From contig NC_081414.1 in NCBI RefSeq assembly GCF_030272615.1, positions 810,937,069 through 811,001,068 of the forward strand: 64,000 nucleotides of DNA, in the 5' to 3' direction. A model generated the notes under the pieces. That model made no database searches. It was not told the DNA's origin and saw only the letters and a program-made list of their open reading frames with translations. This stretch comes from Cryptomeria japonica (Eukaryota > Streptophyta > Pinopsida > Cupressales > Cupressaceae). The position numbers were made by a program, and so were the translations under genes. Below are positions 36,251 through 48,044 of the stretch, piece by piece (the stretch's first letter is position 1; every line of letters begins with the position of its first letter).

Positions 36251-37579
36251 TCCTATTTTATAATGGATAGAGCTCTAGATCCTATCCATTATAGGATAGG
36301 GGCATAACTGTTCCATCTGAATATTATAATTTAAAAGAGTTAGGTCCCAATACCTGATGGATTCTAAATGGTCATTTCTAGAGATAGTCAAATTTACTAT
36401 GAGCTCCTTTGGGTTGTCTCCTCTTGTCCCATAGCAACACCTGGTCTCATTGCATGAACTTTTTTGGTCTGGATTTCTGATCAAAAAAATTTTTAACATG
36501 AGCTTGATGATTTGTGATGTGATCTATCAACTTACTTCTTTCTTTGTCTATTTTGGTCAGGTACATTATCCTCTTTTCCAAGGAATCTTCAAAATATTGA
36601 TCTTCAATCACCTTTTGCAACTTAGCTATTGATGAATCCAAATGAAGTGATACCTGAGCTCCTATCCCATATACCAGTTCAAAAGGTGTCATTCCTATTT
36701 CCCTTTTAGGTGATGTTTTGTCGACCCAAAGTACGTCATAAAGTTTTTTATGCCAATCCTTAGGATTGTCACTCACTAGTTTCCTCATGATACTTACCAA
36801 ATTCTTATTGCTAGACTTTGCTTGTCCAATCCCTTGAGGATAATAATATGATGAATGAGAAAGTGAGATACCATGGTCATAATAGAACATAGCCAACTCT
36901 ATTGAAGAGAAATTGGAGGCATTATTTTTTACACTTTTTTGAGGAACACCAAAATGTACCAATAAGTTTTCTTTGAGTAAATTGCAAATGACCTCAGAAG
37001 TGGTTTTCTTTACTAGAATTACCTCCACTCACTTGGTAAAATAATCAGTGGCTATCAAAATATGGGTGTCACCGACACTGGAAGGTGGCATGAGAGGTCC
37101 AATAAAATCTAAACCCATTCCTTAAAGGGTTCTTCTATAACAACGAGCCTTAGTGGTAACACTGCTAACTATGGCTTTCCATAGAACAATTTACACTTCT
37201 CATAACTGGGTACCCAATTGTATGCATCTCTGAACATACTTGGCTAGTACTAATAATTTCTGACAATTTTGAAAGTTGTGATTGTGGATGAGAAGTGACC
37301 ACCACATACCTCATCATGAAATTCCCTCAAAAGATTTTCTTATTGTTTGTTGTCCACACACCTCAAAAAGGTTCCATCTACGCGCTTTTTGTACAATACA
37401 TCATAAAAAATTACATATTTATCTGCTTTCAATATTAGGTTCCTTTTCTCTCTTGGATTTAAATAATTGAGATATTCTCCATATGTCAAGTAATGAGCTA
37501 CATCCATGAACCACAGATCCTGCATGCCAACCAATAAGACTGTTGGTAATTCTCCACTTCCATCTCTCTTTTCTATCAT
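36251..37579 (-). pseudogene. H integrase
   Basis: Minus strand. The zinc-binding N-terminus lies around 37330-37150 (REFHDEVCGGH followed by YEKCKLF, the HHCC pattern with one Cys changed). The catalytic core follows (37100-36450) with VHFGVPQKSVKNNASNF, where the second catalytic Asp (DN) is Asn, and GQAKSSNKNL, where the catalytic Glu is Lys. The conserved TPFELVYG motif is present. The C-terminal GPNSFKL region ends near 36270. Both catalytic substitutions and several stops make it inactive. Confidence 0.85.
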
Positions 37580-39190
37580 TAATTGACATAAGCCTTGGCC
37601 TCGAAATAGCTTTGTTGGCTTAATGTCTAGATCGAATTATTGTATTTTAGAAACCTAGGTAGCTCAATTATCCATTCCCACATCTTGATGAGTCAAAATA
37701 CTTTTAACAATTGGGTTAGGTATGAAAAAATTGAATGAGAATGTAAGATATAATATTAGAATTGTTTAACAGCCTTGACCACAACAAATGCTTGTTTTTC
37801 TATCAATGAATATTTCATTTCATGCTTTTTAAGCAACACACTCATAAAGGCAATAAGAACATCCATATTTTATTCATTTGTTTGCAACAAAATACCCGAC
37901 ATTGTGTGCTCAAAGGCATATCAATAAATGATAAACTCCTTGTGGAAGTTAGGATATATGAAAGTGGTAGCTTGTGTAATTTCTTCTTTCACAACTTCAA
38001 AGGCCTTTTTTTATACTTCATTCTACTTAAATATTTTCTTTTCACTCATCATCCCCACTATATGCTTTGTAATCTTAGTGAATTCTTACACAAACCTCCT
38101 GAGAAAATTTACCTCGCCAAAGAAGGATTTAACACAACTTCTATTAGATGGGATACTCAACTGTTGAATAGCCCTTACTATGTCGATCAATTTTGATGTC
38201 GTCTTTACAGACAATATGTCTCAATAACTTCCCTTCCATCACACAAAAAATAGACTTCTTTAGATTCAAGGATATTTCATGATCTCTATATCTCTACAAT
38301 ACAGTTTTCAAAATCCTCAAATGATGTTTTCTTCTCCTAGAAAAAATAGTAAGATCATCCAAATAAATAACAATTATTTTATCTATCAAATGACCAAAAG
38401 ATATATTCATTTCTCTTTGGAAAGTTGCACCATCATTTACTAGGCCAAATGATATGTGATTATATGCAAAGGTTCCCCATACGTTTATGAAGGAAGTTTT
38501 GTGCTGGTACTCTTCAGCTATGCTTATCTGGTTCTAACCTAAAAAACCCATTTAACATAGACATCATTTTTTATCTAGAAAATATATGAAAGATATGATC
38601 CATAACCAGCAAAGGGTAATTATCTTTCAAACTTGCCTGATTCAAGTTTCTAAAGTCCACAACAATCCAGACTTCTCCATTCTTTTTTTGCACAGGGACA
38701 ATATTTGCCACCTAGGTTGAATGATGAATTAGATATATGATCATGGCCTTGAACATTTTATCCACTTCTGTAAAGATGGCATCTACAACCGTAGGATTAT
38801 AATTTCTTAACTTTTGCCAGAAACGGGTCACTCTTGGTTTCAAAGGAATATGAAATTAAAATTGTCCTTGTCCGAAATTCATTAAGTCATTGTAGGACTA
38901 GGAAAAGACATCCTTATATTTTAGAAAGAGTTCCACAAATCTACGCTTCTCTTCAGGTGTACAACATTTTCCCAGATTAAGAAACTTTGGATCAGCCTCA
39001 TCCCTAATATTTACCCTTTCATAATCTCCCAAACTATTACTATTTGAGGTACACTTATTTCCAACATATCTATCATGGAGATCAAATAAATTTTCAAGGG
39101 ATACCAGAACTTTTTGGATTTTGTTTCCTTTTAGTTGAGTGATATTTTTATCTGGGTCATTCCTTGAATCAAGGAAAATATACTGCATTT
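37580..39190 (-). pseudogene. H reverse transcriptase and RNase H
   Basis: Minus strand. The pre-RT segment has KRRFVELFLKYKDVFS (39188-38898). The RT fingers read GEVWIVVDFRNLNQASLKDN near 38690, and the catalytic box YLDDLTIF near 38360 is intact. RNase H (EKQAFVVVKAVKQF near 37790) has lost its first acidic region or lies in a broken frame. TAG and TAA stops are frequent. The RT belongs with the Tat/Athila side of Ty3/gypsy by motif style and primer site, which I infer rather than compute. Confidence 0.85.
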
Positions 39191-40233
39191 CGATTCAGAA
39201 CCTTCAAAGAAGGTTGACATGAACATTTCTGCTTTTTGTAGAAATTTATTGATCTACTTGTCATTTTCAAATACCTACCAAAACTCAAAATTATCTCTAA
39301 CATTAGGATGATAAACAATTTCAATCTTGTGTGACTCTTCTTGAAAATTAGGATGAGGAAACAAAAGGCAAATTGATACATCGAATGAGTTAGCCTTGGT
39401 ATTCTAATCTCTAGGGATTTCTTAAATTGAAAATACATCAAAACTTTCTATTTGATGCCAGACCCTATTTCTATAATTCTTTAACCTTTCATTCCCCATA
39501 GTAAAAATATTTCTTGCCTTCTTCACAATTAATTCAGCACGCCCCTTCACTTTGAGCATTTTTATTCCTTTTTTCTTAGCATCATCCAATCCTAATAACA
39601 TCACTTCATACTCTGTTGTTTTATTAGTGTTCTAAAATTCCAATTTGAAGGAAAAAGGGAACTTCTCACCTTTATTAGAAATTGGAACTACCCGAGCTCT
39701 AGAACTTGTCGATGAACAACTACCATCAAACTTCATAACCCAGAGACTATCAGAACCATCAGAGTCATGTACTGGTTTTTCTTCTGGATCTCCAGAGAAA
39801 ATCATGTAATTACCAAAATCAGACTCCTGATATAGTATCTGGGACTTAGGATAATAAAAAAGGAATACACTTACCTTAGATTTTTCTTCAAGCTACAACA
39901 CTGCCTTTTTTTTCCTATAGGGATAGTTTCTTGTGACCATTCCATTTTGATCTCCCCACCCAAATCTTGGCAAAAGGTTCTACTAAATAACATACCATAA
40001 CTGGCTAGTATGTCGACCACTAGAATAGTCAACTTTACTCTTTTATTAAGATAGGCTACAAGAGCAACTTGTGCACCTTTAACTTGACCAATCAAAGTAA
40101 TTTGTTTTGAGTCCATGGAGTAGCATCTATCAAATATTTTAATAAGGGATAAACCCAAGGATTTACCTACTGAAGAGGGTATGATATTATCTAGTGCACT
40201 AGAGTCTAACACAATTATTAAGCTTAAGACCAT
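39191..40233 (-). pseudogene. H aspartic protease and linker
   Basis: VLDSSALDNIIPSSVGKSLG (40215-40156, DSG expected) is the protease active site with Gly changed to Ser. IPxSYGML-type sequence follows (DILASYGMLFSRTF near 40000). Downstream pieces (39604-39169) lead into RT and contain a KVKGRAELIVKKAR stretch. Broken by stops. Confidence 0.75.
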
Positions 40234-40415
40234 TTATAAATAGGGACACACAGAATGGATTAGGCTTTGGGTCAAAAGACTAAGGGGAATCATTATATTC
40301 ATTTTCAATTATTTGTAGAGCAGACTCAAATGAATCCAACAAAGAAGCAAAAAATTTAACATTGGAAGACTCAACTTTAATGGACAGTTGATTTCTAAAT
40401 TAAACTTGAGGGTCG

Positions 40416-41733
40416 TCACCTTTGATGTACTTTTAATAATTTATCTAATTCTTTGGGGTTGAACTTAAGGTATTCAATAATGGATATTTGAATCCTTGAA
40501 GATTTATAAAACTCATCAATATCAAATAAGGAATCAAGGTCAACTCTTTTTAACAATTGAACCTCTTGAACCTTTGAACTACCAACTAAGGGTAGATAAA
40601 GAAGTTCCTTACCTTTGATTGATGCTTTCGGAGAAGCTTCATTGCTTGGGGATTTGAGATTATATTGATTTCTAATCAAAAAGATGCATGAAGGATCTTC
40701 CAAGGTAACCAATATATCACCTCCTCTTTCTGAATCTAATTCATACTCCAAAAATTGAATTACTGAGTTACTAGGATGTCTAGGAACCTCTTCATATTTT
40801 ACAATCTCTTACACCATTTCTCTTGTGTTAGCCATCTACATATAATGCACCATCTCCAAATAAAAGCTTCTATCATGGTCATTAGTCAAATGAAAGACAC
40901 ACAAGTTGCCTTTCCTAGGAGGAGGTTCAATTGCAAGCCTTCTATGTGCAGGTGGGAGTTGTAATACTTTATTACTTGTATTTGTTGGTTGATTAGGGTT
41001 TCTTCTAGAGATATCTTGATAAGGATACTAAAATGGTGGATTACCCTTTGGAAATTATCTTTTCAATGCAATAACATCATTGACTAACCTTTGAAGCATT
41101 GAATCAGAAGAAGATGAGGGTTGAGCATTTGGTATTTGATCTTATTTCTTCCATTTGCTAGCTGTGATTAGATCATCTTCCAATTTAATAGCTAATGTTT
41201 GAGTCGCCGCCAAATCTACTACCGTTTGTCTTCTAAGATGCAAGCCTATATTAGGAGGAATAGAGTTGAGAAAGAAACATTTTTTATTATCATCAAAAGA
41301 CCTTTTGTTTGGTGGCATCTTATTAATAATCTTGTTATATTTGGACACGAACTCCCTCATAGGAACCTTCATGTATTTGTTTTTTTAATTGAGTTAGTTG
41401 AGCAAGAAGAGAGTGCTCATCTTCTGCACTTTTGAACCTGGCTTCAAATCTTGTTTTTATATCATTTCAATTAGTGATTGAACCATTGGGTAAATGATAT
41501 AACCATTCTATTGTAGCATCAGTCAAATATTATACAAAGAGTCTCATTGGGACATCTTCATGCTGAATACCTAATACACCACATGCTACATTGAATGAAT
41601 TCAGATGCTCATCTAGGAACATTTTCCCATCACCATTAAATTTAGGTAAATTATCCCTCTCTCCTTGAGGTAAGGCATTTAAATTAGCTCCAAGATTCAA
41701 GGGTCCTACAATATCTCCCTGTGGTTGGGCCAT
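40416..41733 (-). pseudogene. H gag polyprotein
   Basis: ATG at 41733 (MAQPQGDIVGPLNLGANL) leads to LPKFNGDGKMFLDEHLNSF, a gypsy gag N-terminal domain, then after a stop WLYHLPNGSITN and FEARFKSAEDEHSL (about 41500-41400), then MREFVSKYNKIINKMP (41360). The C-terminal stretch 40751-40416 is Ser/Lys-rich. No zinc knuckle is evident. At least three stops disable it. Confidence 0.8.
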
Positions 41734-42067
41734 TGGAAAAGTAAAAGGTGTGAGATTTCCGACAATGGGCTAGACAATACCATGTAAAATTAGGACTTGA
41801 AAAATAATAGACATAGAGGTTGTGGGAGGGGAGGGAGGCCTACTTCTTGGTTAACAGATTTTGTAATTCTTCAATAATAGGATCAGTGACTCCTTCTCTC
41901 TTCAAAGATCTAGTGTACCTTCTAGACTCTGATCTGCTTCCATGTAAAAGACAAGTATATCTTCCTATTTGTTTTAGTATTCAAAAATAGGTTACACAAC
42001 AAGAAAGATAACTTCATGGCATAGCCCCAATTTTCCCATGTTTAGAAAATTAAATTTGATGTGACTC

Positions 42068-42087
42068 TTCACCAACAGAGTTGCCAA
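42068..42087 (-). other. Primer-binding site of gypsy H
   Basis: On the minus strand TGGCAACTCTGTTGGTGAAG follows the LTR end by five bases. It resembles the TGGCGACTCTGCTGGGGA site of plant Tat/Ogre gypsy elements (tRNA-Arg type), which supports that lineage. Confidence 0.7.
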
Positions 42088-42092
42088 AAATA

Positions 42093-43690
42093 TGTTGGTT
42101 AACAGATTTGTCCTCAATAGTGATTTGTATATGTGACTCTGCAACCCTTTTTTTAAGGATAAAATTGGTAACCAATCAGTTGGGTAAACTACAAACAGTT
42201 TCCCTCTGAATTGAGTTAAAAATCCCTTTATGATATTCAATGAACTAATTAAACTGAAAATAAACTTATGAACATACTTTTAAACAGAAAGTACCAAAGG
42301 CAAACTTTTATTCACACATAAACAAGTCACGAATTTGATTTTTATGAAATTGATCACAATGAACAAAGCACACAAATTCTATTTAACTTCTGATAAAATT
42401 AATTAGAAATGAGCTCATAAACCAATCAATTCAACTAGGATATATGATGAATCTCAAAGCAATGAATAATTATTACGCTAAAAAATAAATTCACACATAA
42501 ATTTATTCTCATGAAATCAAACAAAGATTTAGGCCTGTAATAACCATCCATTCATTCTATTCATAGATAAAAGGTCTTTTTCAAAATACCATATACCAAA
42601 ATATTACTTCTAATTTTATAATCCCATAAAATTCTCAGACCTTTTCAAAGTCATTTTAAAACATATAAATAGCCAACAAAAGATAACTATCTTTGAAACA
42701 TAGAGTTACTTAACTCTACCTTAAAGTAATAATCAGTTTTTGGCATAGCTTAAAATTATTCAAAAACAAAATCAATGAAACTGAAACAGTGGCTGAAATT
42801 TTCTAGCATAGTCAGGGTTAATGTTGTGATGTGAAATCTCTAGACTAGCTCTATGTTGTAGCAAGGACATGTTTCCATTCCACATAGGTTGTGCAAAATC
42901 TTTTAATAACTACAAAGTTAGGAAGTGCAATGTGGGTAATCTATTGTCTTCAAACCTCCCTATCCCAGCTAACTTGCATCATTTTATTTGCACGATTATC
43001 GTAGTGGTCAATGCAAAGGGTTAACAAATATTTTGCTTTTGTTGTCGTGAAGAAATCTTCCATTGTTAATATTTTTACCTCTGTTATATAATCAATCTTT
43101 TCTTTGAAAGACTAAATTATATTATCTGTATCTTCTAAGGATTTATCATCATCCTTTAAGCATTTAACACCAATACATTTAAGATCATTCTGCATCAATA
43201 TAATGAGCTCCTTTAACTCCTTTAGCAACATAGTATATTCTTCACACCCCTATCTCACAATAGAATTCTACCATTCTATGTTCTTTCTACACACATACAA
43301 CACATTTTTATCCAACCCAGGCACTGCCTTCTCTGCTAGAAATCTCTTTATGCCATATTTTTGGACTTCACTCATCTCAGTGACCATTGTTAACCGTTTG
43401 GTTTCCTCTTTCTACCACAAAGAAATATTTGTTTCCACTTATTTAATTATTACCACAACATCATCATACACTTGACTGAAATCTTTTATATTGTCTGTAC
43501 CTTCCTGGATTATTCCTTTGAACCATTCTAGAAACATCTCAGTTATCATTTTGCTTCTCTAAATCTAGCTCAACATTTTCTAGTTGATTGGGGATTTAGT
43601 ATCAATGGATATAGGTAACTAATAGATTGGATGAGGGTTGGGATTACAAATAAAATCAATGTATTCAACCCAGAGATTACTTTAATGAAT
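42093..43690 (-). repeat. 5' LTR of gypsy H
   Basis: It matches 31350-32942. It is followed by AATAT (43691-43695), equal to the left flank. Element length is about 12.3 kb. Confidence 0.88.
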
Positions 43691-43695
43691 AATAT

Positions 43696-44548
43696 TCGCC
43701 AATGGCAAATTTTTCATGTCGATGACCTGGGAAATGCAGAATATTTTGTACCTACTGGGGGTGGCAATGTCACCAGAATATTATCAATTTACATAAAATT
43801 CATGGCCCGATCACCATATGTTTTATGTAATTAAATGTTTCTATGCAAGGATTTTACCAATACAATATACGATGGACACACGGTAAATTTAATTTTTTAG
43901 CCTAAAACACTCTCCGAGGTTGCCTTAATAGACAACCATAATTTGCCTATAGGCATATGAAGATTTTTTAGCCAGGGGGACCCAATTTGCCTGACATTTT
44001 GTCGATGGCTATCTCCATTCACCCCAACTTTCTCCAACTATATTGTATTTGCCAATTATTTGGATGACCCATAATCGCCTTGAAAATTACATGTCTTATA
44101 GTTACGCAGGATTCGCCAAATATTTGTATACCATATAAAATTCTCGTGGAATTTTCCATATAAATATTGGTATAAATATATGAAAATATCAGATATATCT
44201 CTACACAATCTGGTGGGTTCAAGGGTCTGAATTCTGATCAATAGTGAAGTTTCAGATGAAGGAAAAAAATTGGTCTTGACTGCATTGGCAACTATTAGTG
44301 ACCTAAAGGTGAGTGATCATATTTTGAAGTGTTATAATATTATTCTAAATTTATCTATATTTTTTTGCACTGTTGAGTTCATTCTTATTCAGTGGGGACT
44401 CGACAGTGCCAAGTGGTCAGTAAGGAGATTCAGACCTCATACATCTAGATTGTAGGTCATAGGGCCAATGAAACATATTATACTTTATAGTCTATTATTG
44501 CTTCTTGAACAAATTGATATTTTTTTCGTAGCCTTTATTTCATTGGAG
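43696..44548 (+). promoter_or_regulatory. hAT1 5' region: subterminal repeats, TATA box, possible intron
   Basis: The stretch 43696-44120 carries repeated short motifs TTCGCCAA, TTTGCCAA and TTTGCCTA in both orientations, reminiscent of the subterminal transposase-binding repeats of hAT elements. A TATAAATATA box lies at 44171-44180. A candidate intron with donor GTGAGT at 44309 and acceptor TTCTTATTCAG ending at 44402 lies upstream of the transposase frame. The roles are inferred. Confidence 0.45.
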
Positions 44549-47197
44549 ATGTTGAACAGGAAGAAGGAAAGGGAACCTAAATGTAGAGAAGGTCAGGAGA
44601 AGCCAACAAAAATCAGAATGTTGTTGTTGTACTTTGGCTTTGCAAAAGATTGTGGTGAAAATTAGGAAAGTACATCATCACAAGTACAAGTACAAAATTC
44701 ATAACCTACAATGCATGTTGAAGATGACGACAAACCTAATATCTTAGATCACGATGATCTTGAAGAAGATTATCTGGTAGATGTCCAAGTTAGCCAAGAG
44801 GATATAAACGACTAGGGTGGTAATGCCATTGATGATAATGTACAAAAAGGGGAAAAGAAAAGCCAGATCAAAAAAGGATCGGGAGTGGGATATGTCAGTG
44901 AAGAATTTTGAAATTAATTGGGCATCAAAGTATCCATTCATTGTACTAGTGGAGAATCCAATTGAAGGTGAACCTCCAATACAATGCAAGTGTAAGATTT
45001 GCACTTGGAAACATAACAAGGAAATTATGTTGCAACTAAAATTTGACACCATAGAAAAGCATATGGGTAAAGTTTATGAAAAACAAATGATAGATAGCAT
45101 TGAAAAATTAGGGATAAGATGGAAAACAAAGGAGGAATGTAAGAATGTGAGGAATGTCGAAGAGTATTATTTTCATGAGAAAATACAGACGAAGCTTGTT
45201 GAAGGTAAAGTTTCTATTGAAGCTAGTTTTAGAAAAGTAATGCAAATAGAACAACTGGGAAAAGTTGTTCAGTTAAGCGTTGTTTTTTATATTTTGAGTA
45301 GAGGGCATTCTATGACAGATTTCCCATCAATTAGTGGTTTATTAAATGTTTTGAAAGTTCCTAACTATCGTAGTAGACACTGGTCAGTAAACAGTGTATG
45401 GGAATGGGCTAGTTGTCTTCTTGAGGTTGAAAAAGAAGATGTAAAGGAAAAAATAAGAGATTCAAACTTTATTGCATTTTTTTTAGATAGACGAAGTTAC
45501 GACAATAGACAATACTTCATGTGTATGCATGCATGTTTATACTATATATAATCATGCCCACCAACCTCATCTACTATTTATTTCTAAAGTGAAGGAGAGT
45601 GCGACAACGAAAAAATTATTTCAAATAGTAAATAGAAGTTTAATTGAATATGAAGGTATGGATGACATGACGGTTGCCAAAAAAAATGGTGTGTGTTGGA
45701 GTAGATGGAGCTTCAATAATGTAAGGTCACATAAATGGTCTTTGTACAAAGATTGAAACTTCATTTGCATTGTACATTACTACAATTCACTGCATGGATC
45801 ACAGAATGAATCTAGCTTTTGGAATTGTGAGCAAGTATGCTTTGGTAAAAAAATTGAAATTTTAATAAGAGAGCTCTACTCACACTTCTATCAAAGTCCC
45901 AAACAATTTATGGAATTTCACCACTTTGTTGATGGAATCACTTATGGGAACAAGCTTCTCAAGGATAATGATACCGAAAGGATCTCTTTGGATGGTCCAG
46001 GGCACTGAGTTTTTTTAGAATATCCATCCTTGATTGGACAATTTCACACAACCAGCAATGAATCAAAGAAAATGAAATTTTTTGACCTTCTTTGGAGGTT
46101 AAGTAATATAGAGACACTCTTAACTTTAATAGATCTTCTGCCCCTGCTAGAGGAAATGAGGAATATTATGAAGGCTGCCTAAAAAAAGAGCTTTTTATAT
46201 TATAGAATATGTTACACTATTTAAGATGACATGCATGACCCTCGACAATCTCTATCGAAATCAACCAACACTATCTGATGAAAAATTTGTTAAGTGGCAG
46301 ACAGTCACAGATTTGAACAATCTTGATAAGTTTTTACAAATCGATGCAAATGGGGTGGTATGTGCTAATGTATGAGGAGTTGAGATACCAATGCACTTCT
46401 ATGCCACGATCAACACCGAGGAATGAGGAAAGTTCCCCAAGAAGAAACCAGAAAGAGTTACAAGGGAGGATTTAAACAAGATTGATGAGTCTGTAACTAC
46501 TTTTATGAAGAAAATTGCCTATGATCTTTCCTCACAAATTAGAAGTAGATTCCCTCCTGACAACCTACTCAAAGCCATGTCTATTGTGTTTCCTCAATAT
46601 TGGAGCCTCAACATCGCAACTGATTTTTTAAGTAAGCTACTAACTTTTATAAAATAACTTTGCATATCCAAAGAGTTGAATGGAGTAACTATAAATGGAA
46701 TATTAGACGAAACTCATCTTAGAGAGAAATCATCTCATTTTGCATACACTATGAGGGAATAATATTGCATAATGGAGAACCCTCGCTAAGAGGGATCAGT
46801 AACAACGCTTTGGAAATATATAACTGAGAACACAATGTTGCATGATTCAATGCCAAAATATTTGAAGCTTGTTGATTTCTAACTTACAACTTTGGGGTTC
46901 CTAAAATCAAAGCTAAGAAACAAACTAGACAAAAATTTGGAAAATTGCTTGAGGCTCTATACATCTAGGCATGATGTCAACACTTTTCCTTATGATAAGG
47001 TACTGCAAATATGGAGGTCCAAATGTGAAAGAAGAGGTTTGGGCAACACTTCAAACCAAAGTGATAGTCAAACTATTGACTCATGTACTAGACCTACTGG
47101 TAGCATTGAGATGCAATTCAATGAAGGTATGCAGACTCAGAGTGAAGAAAACATAGGCAAGAATCAAGAAAGCTCTGAATTTGATGGGGATGAATAG
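44549..47197 (+). pseudogene. hAT superfamily transposase, decayed
   Basis: The frame starts MLNRKKEREPKCRE at 44549 and continues with stops and shifts. A zinc finger (CKCKICTWKHNKE, with a distal His) lies near 44990. The DDE domain start reads FIAFFLDRRSYDNRQYF near 45470, where the usual hAT motif would read SLDES. The stretch VKESATTKKLFQIVNRS follows near 45590. The middle contains GKLLKDNDT-type sequence near 45960 (N-rich). The C-terminal dimerisation region (MPKYLKLVDF, KSKLRNKLDKNLENCLRL) lies at 46850-46960. It would cut and paste its own element in the nucleus, but it carries at least six stops and is dead. The style is that of zinc finger protein 862-like hATs in plants. The same C-terminus recurs at 59885-60715. 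Confidence 0.8.
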
Positions 47198-48044
47198 CAA
47201 CTGTAAGAGATTGGTATTTATTAATCTTATTACTTTATCTCATCACTCATATTATAAAATCATATAATTATGGTTGATAACTTGATATTTTATGAGTCTG
47301 TCAACTTTTTTTAATTAGACTTTAATATTCATTTGTAATTGTATTTTTCAACTTTCTTTTTCCAGATTTAAAATAGCATAATAAAAGACCATAATATGTT
47401 TATTGATATAGAGACACTTAGTTAGACATGTTGAGAACTTATATTTTCATTAATTCTTTCAAAATATAGCCATATTATATAATTCATTCAATACACCACT
47501 CTATGTGATTCTCCATACAAAAGTCAATACAAAGTTTCAAAACCCCTTGCAAATGACCCTGAATTCCCTTTTATACAAACAAGGGAGCAACAATAGCTTC
47601 CGGTCGATTTGCAACATGTGAAGACTTAACATCAGAATCACAAACTCAACAGAAATTTACATGGCCATCACAGGTGTGATTGGCAATTTAACAACTACTA
47701 CATGTCTGATGTCTCTTGTTAAAAAAATAGAGTTCAAAACTAAATATTAATTCAAGCCATGATAAATTAAATATAGATAGTAGCAGTGCCCAAAACCTAG
47801 TAATCAGAAATAGAGAAATGGAGAAATGTTAAAACTTGGGAGAATTTGAGAATACAAATTTACAAGCTAAAGGTTTGCACTGTGCATCATAGATTCATAG
47901 GCTGGACTAGCAATAGCGAGTGTGGGTTTTTTCCTATTCATAAAAAAAAGTTTTTTCAAGTGATGCCAAATTCCAAACAGAAAAAATATAAAACCTTTAA
48001 ATTGAGAGTAATAGCAGAAAACTGTGCAATACATACTATGATTT
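47198..48044. other. AT-rich stretch between hAT1 and ORF D
   Basis: No coding frame or repeat is recognised. It lies between two convergent frames and may contain the 3' ends of both elements. I could not find an inverted terminal repeat. Confidence 0.5.
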
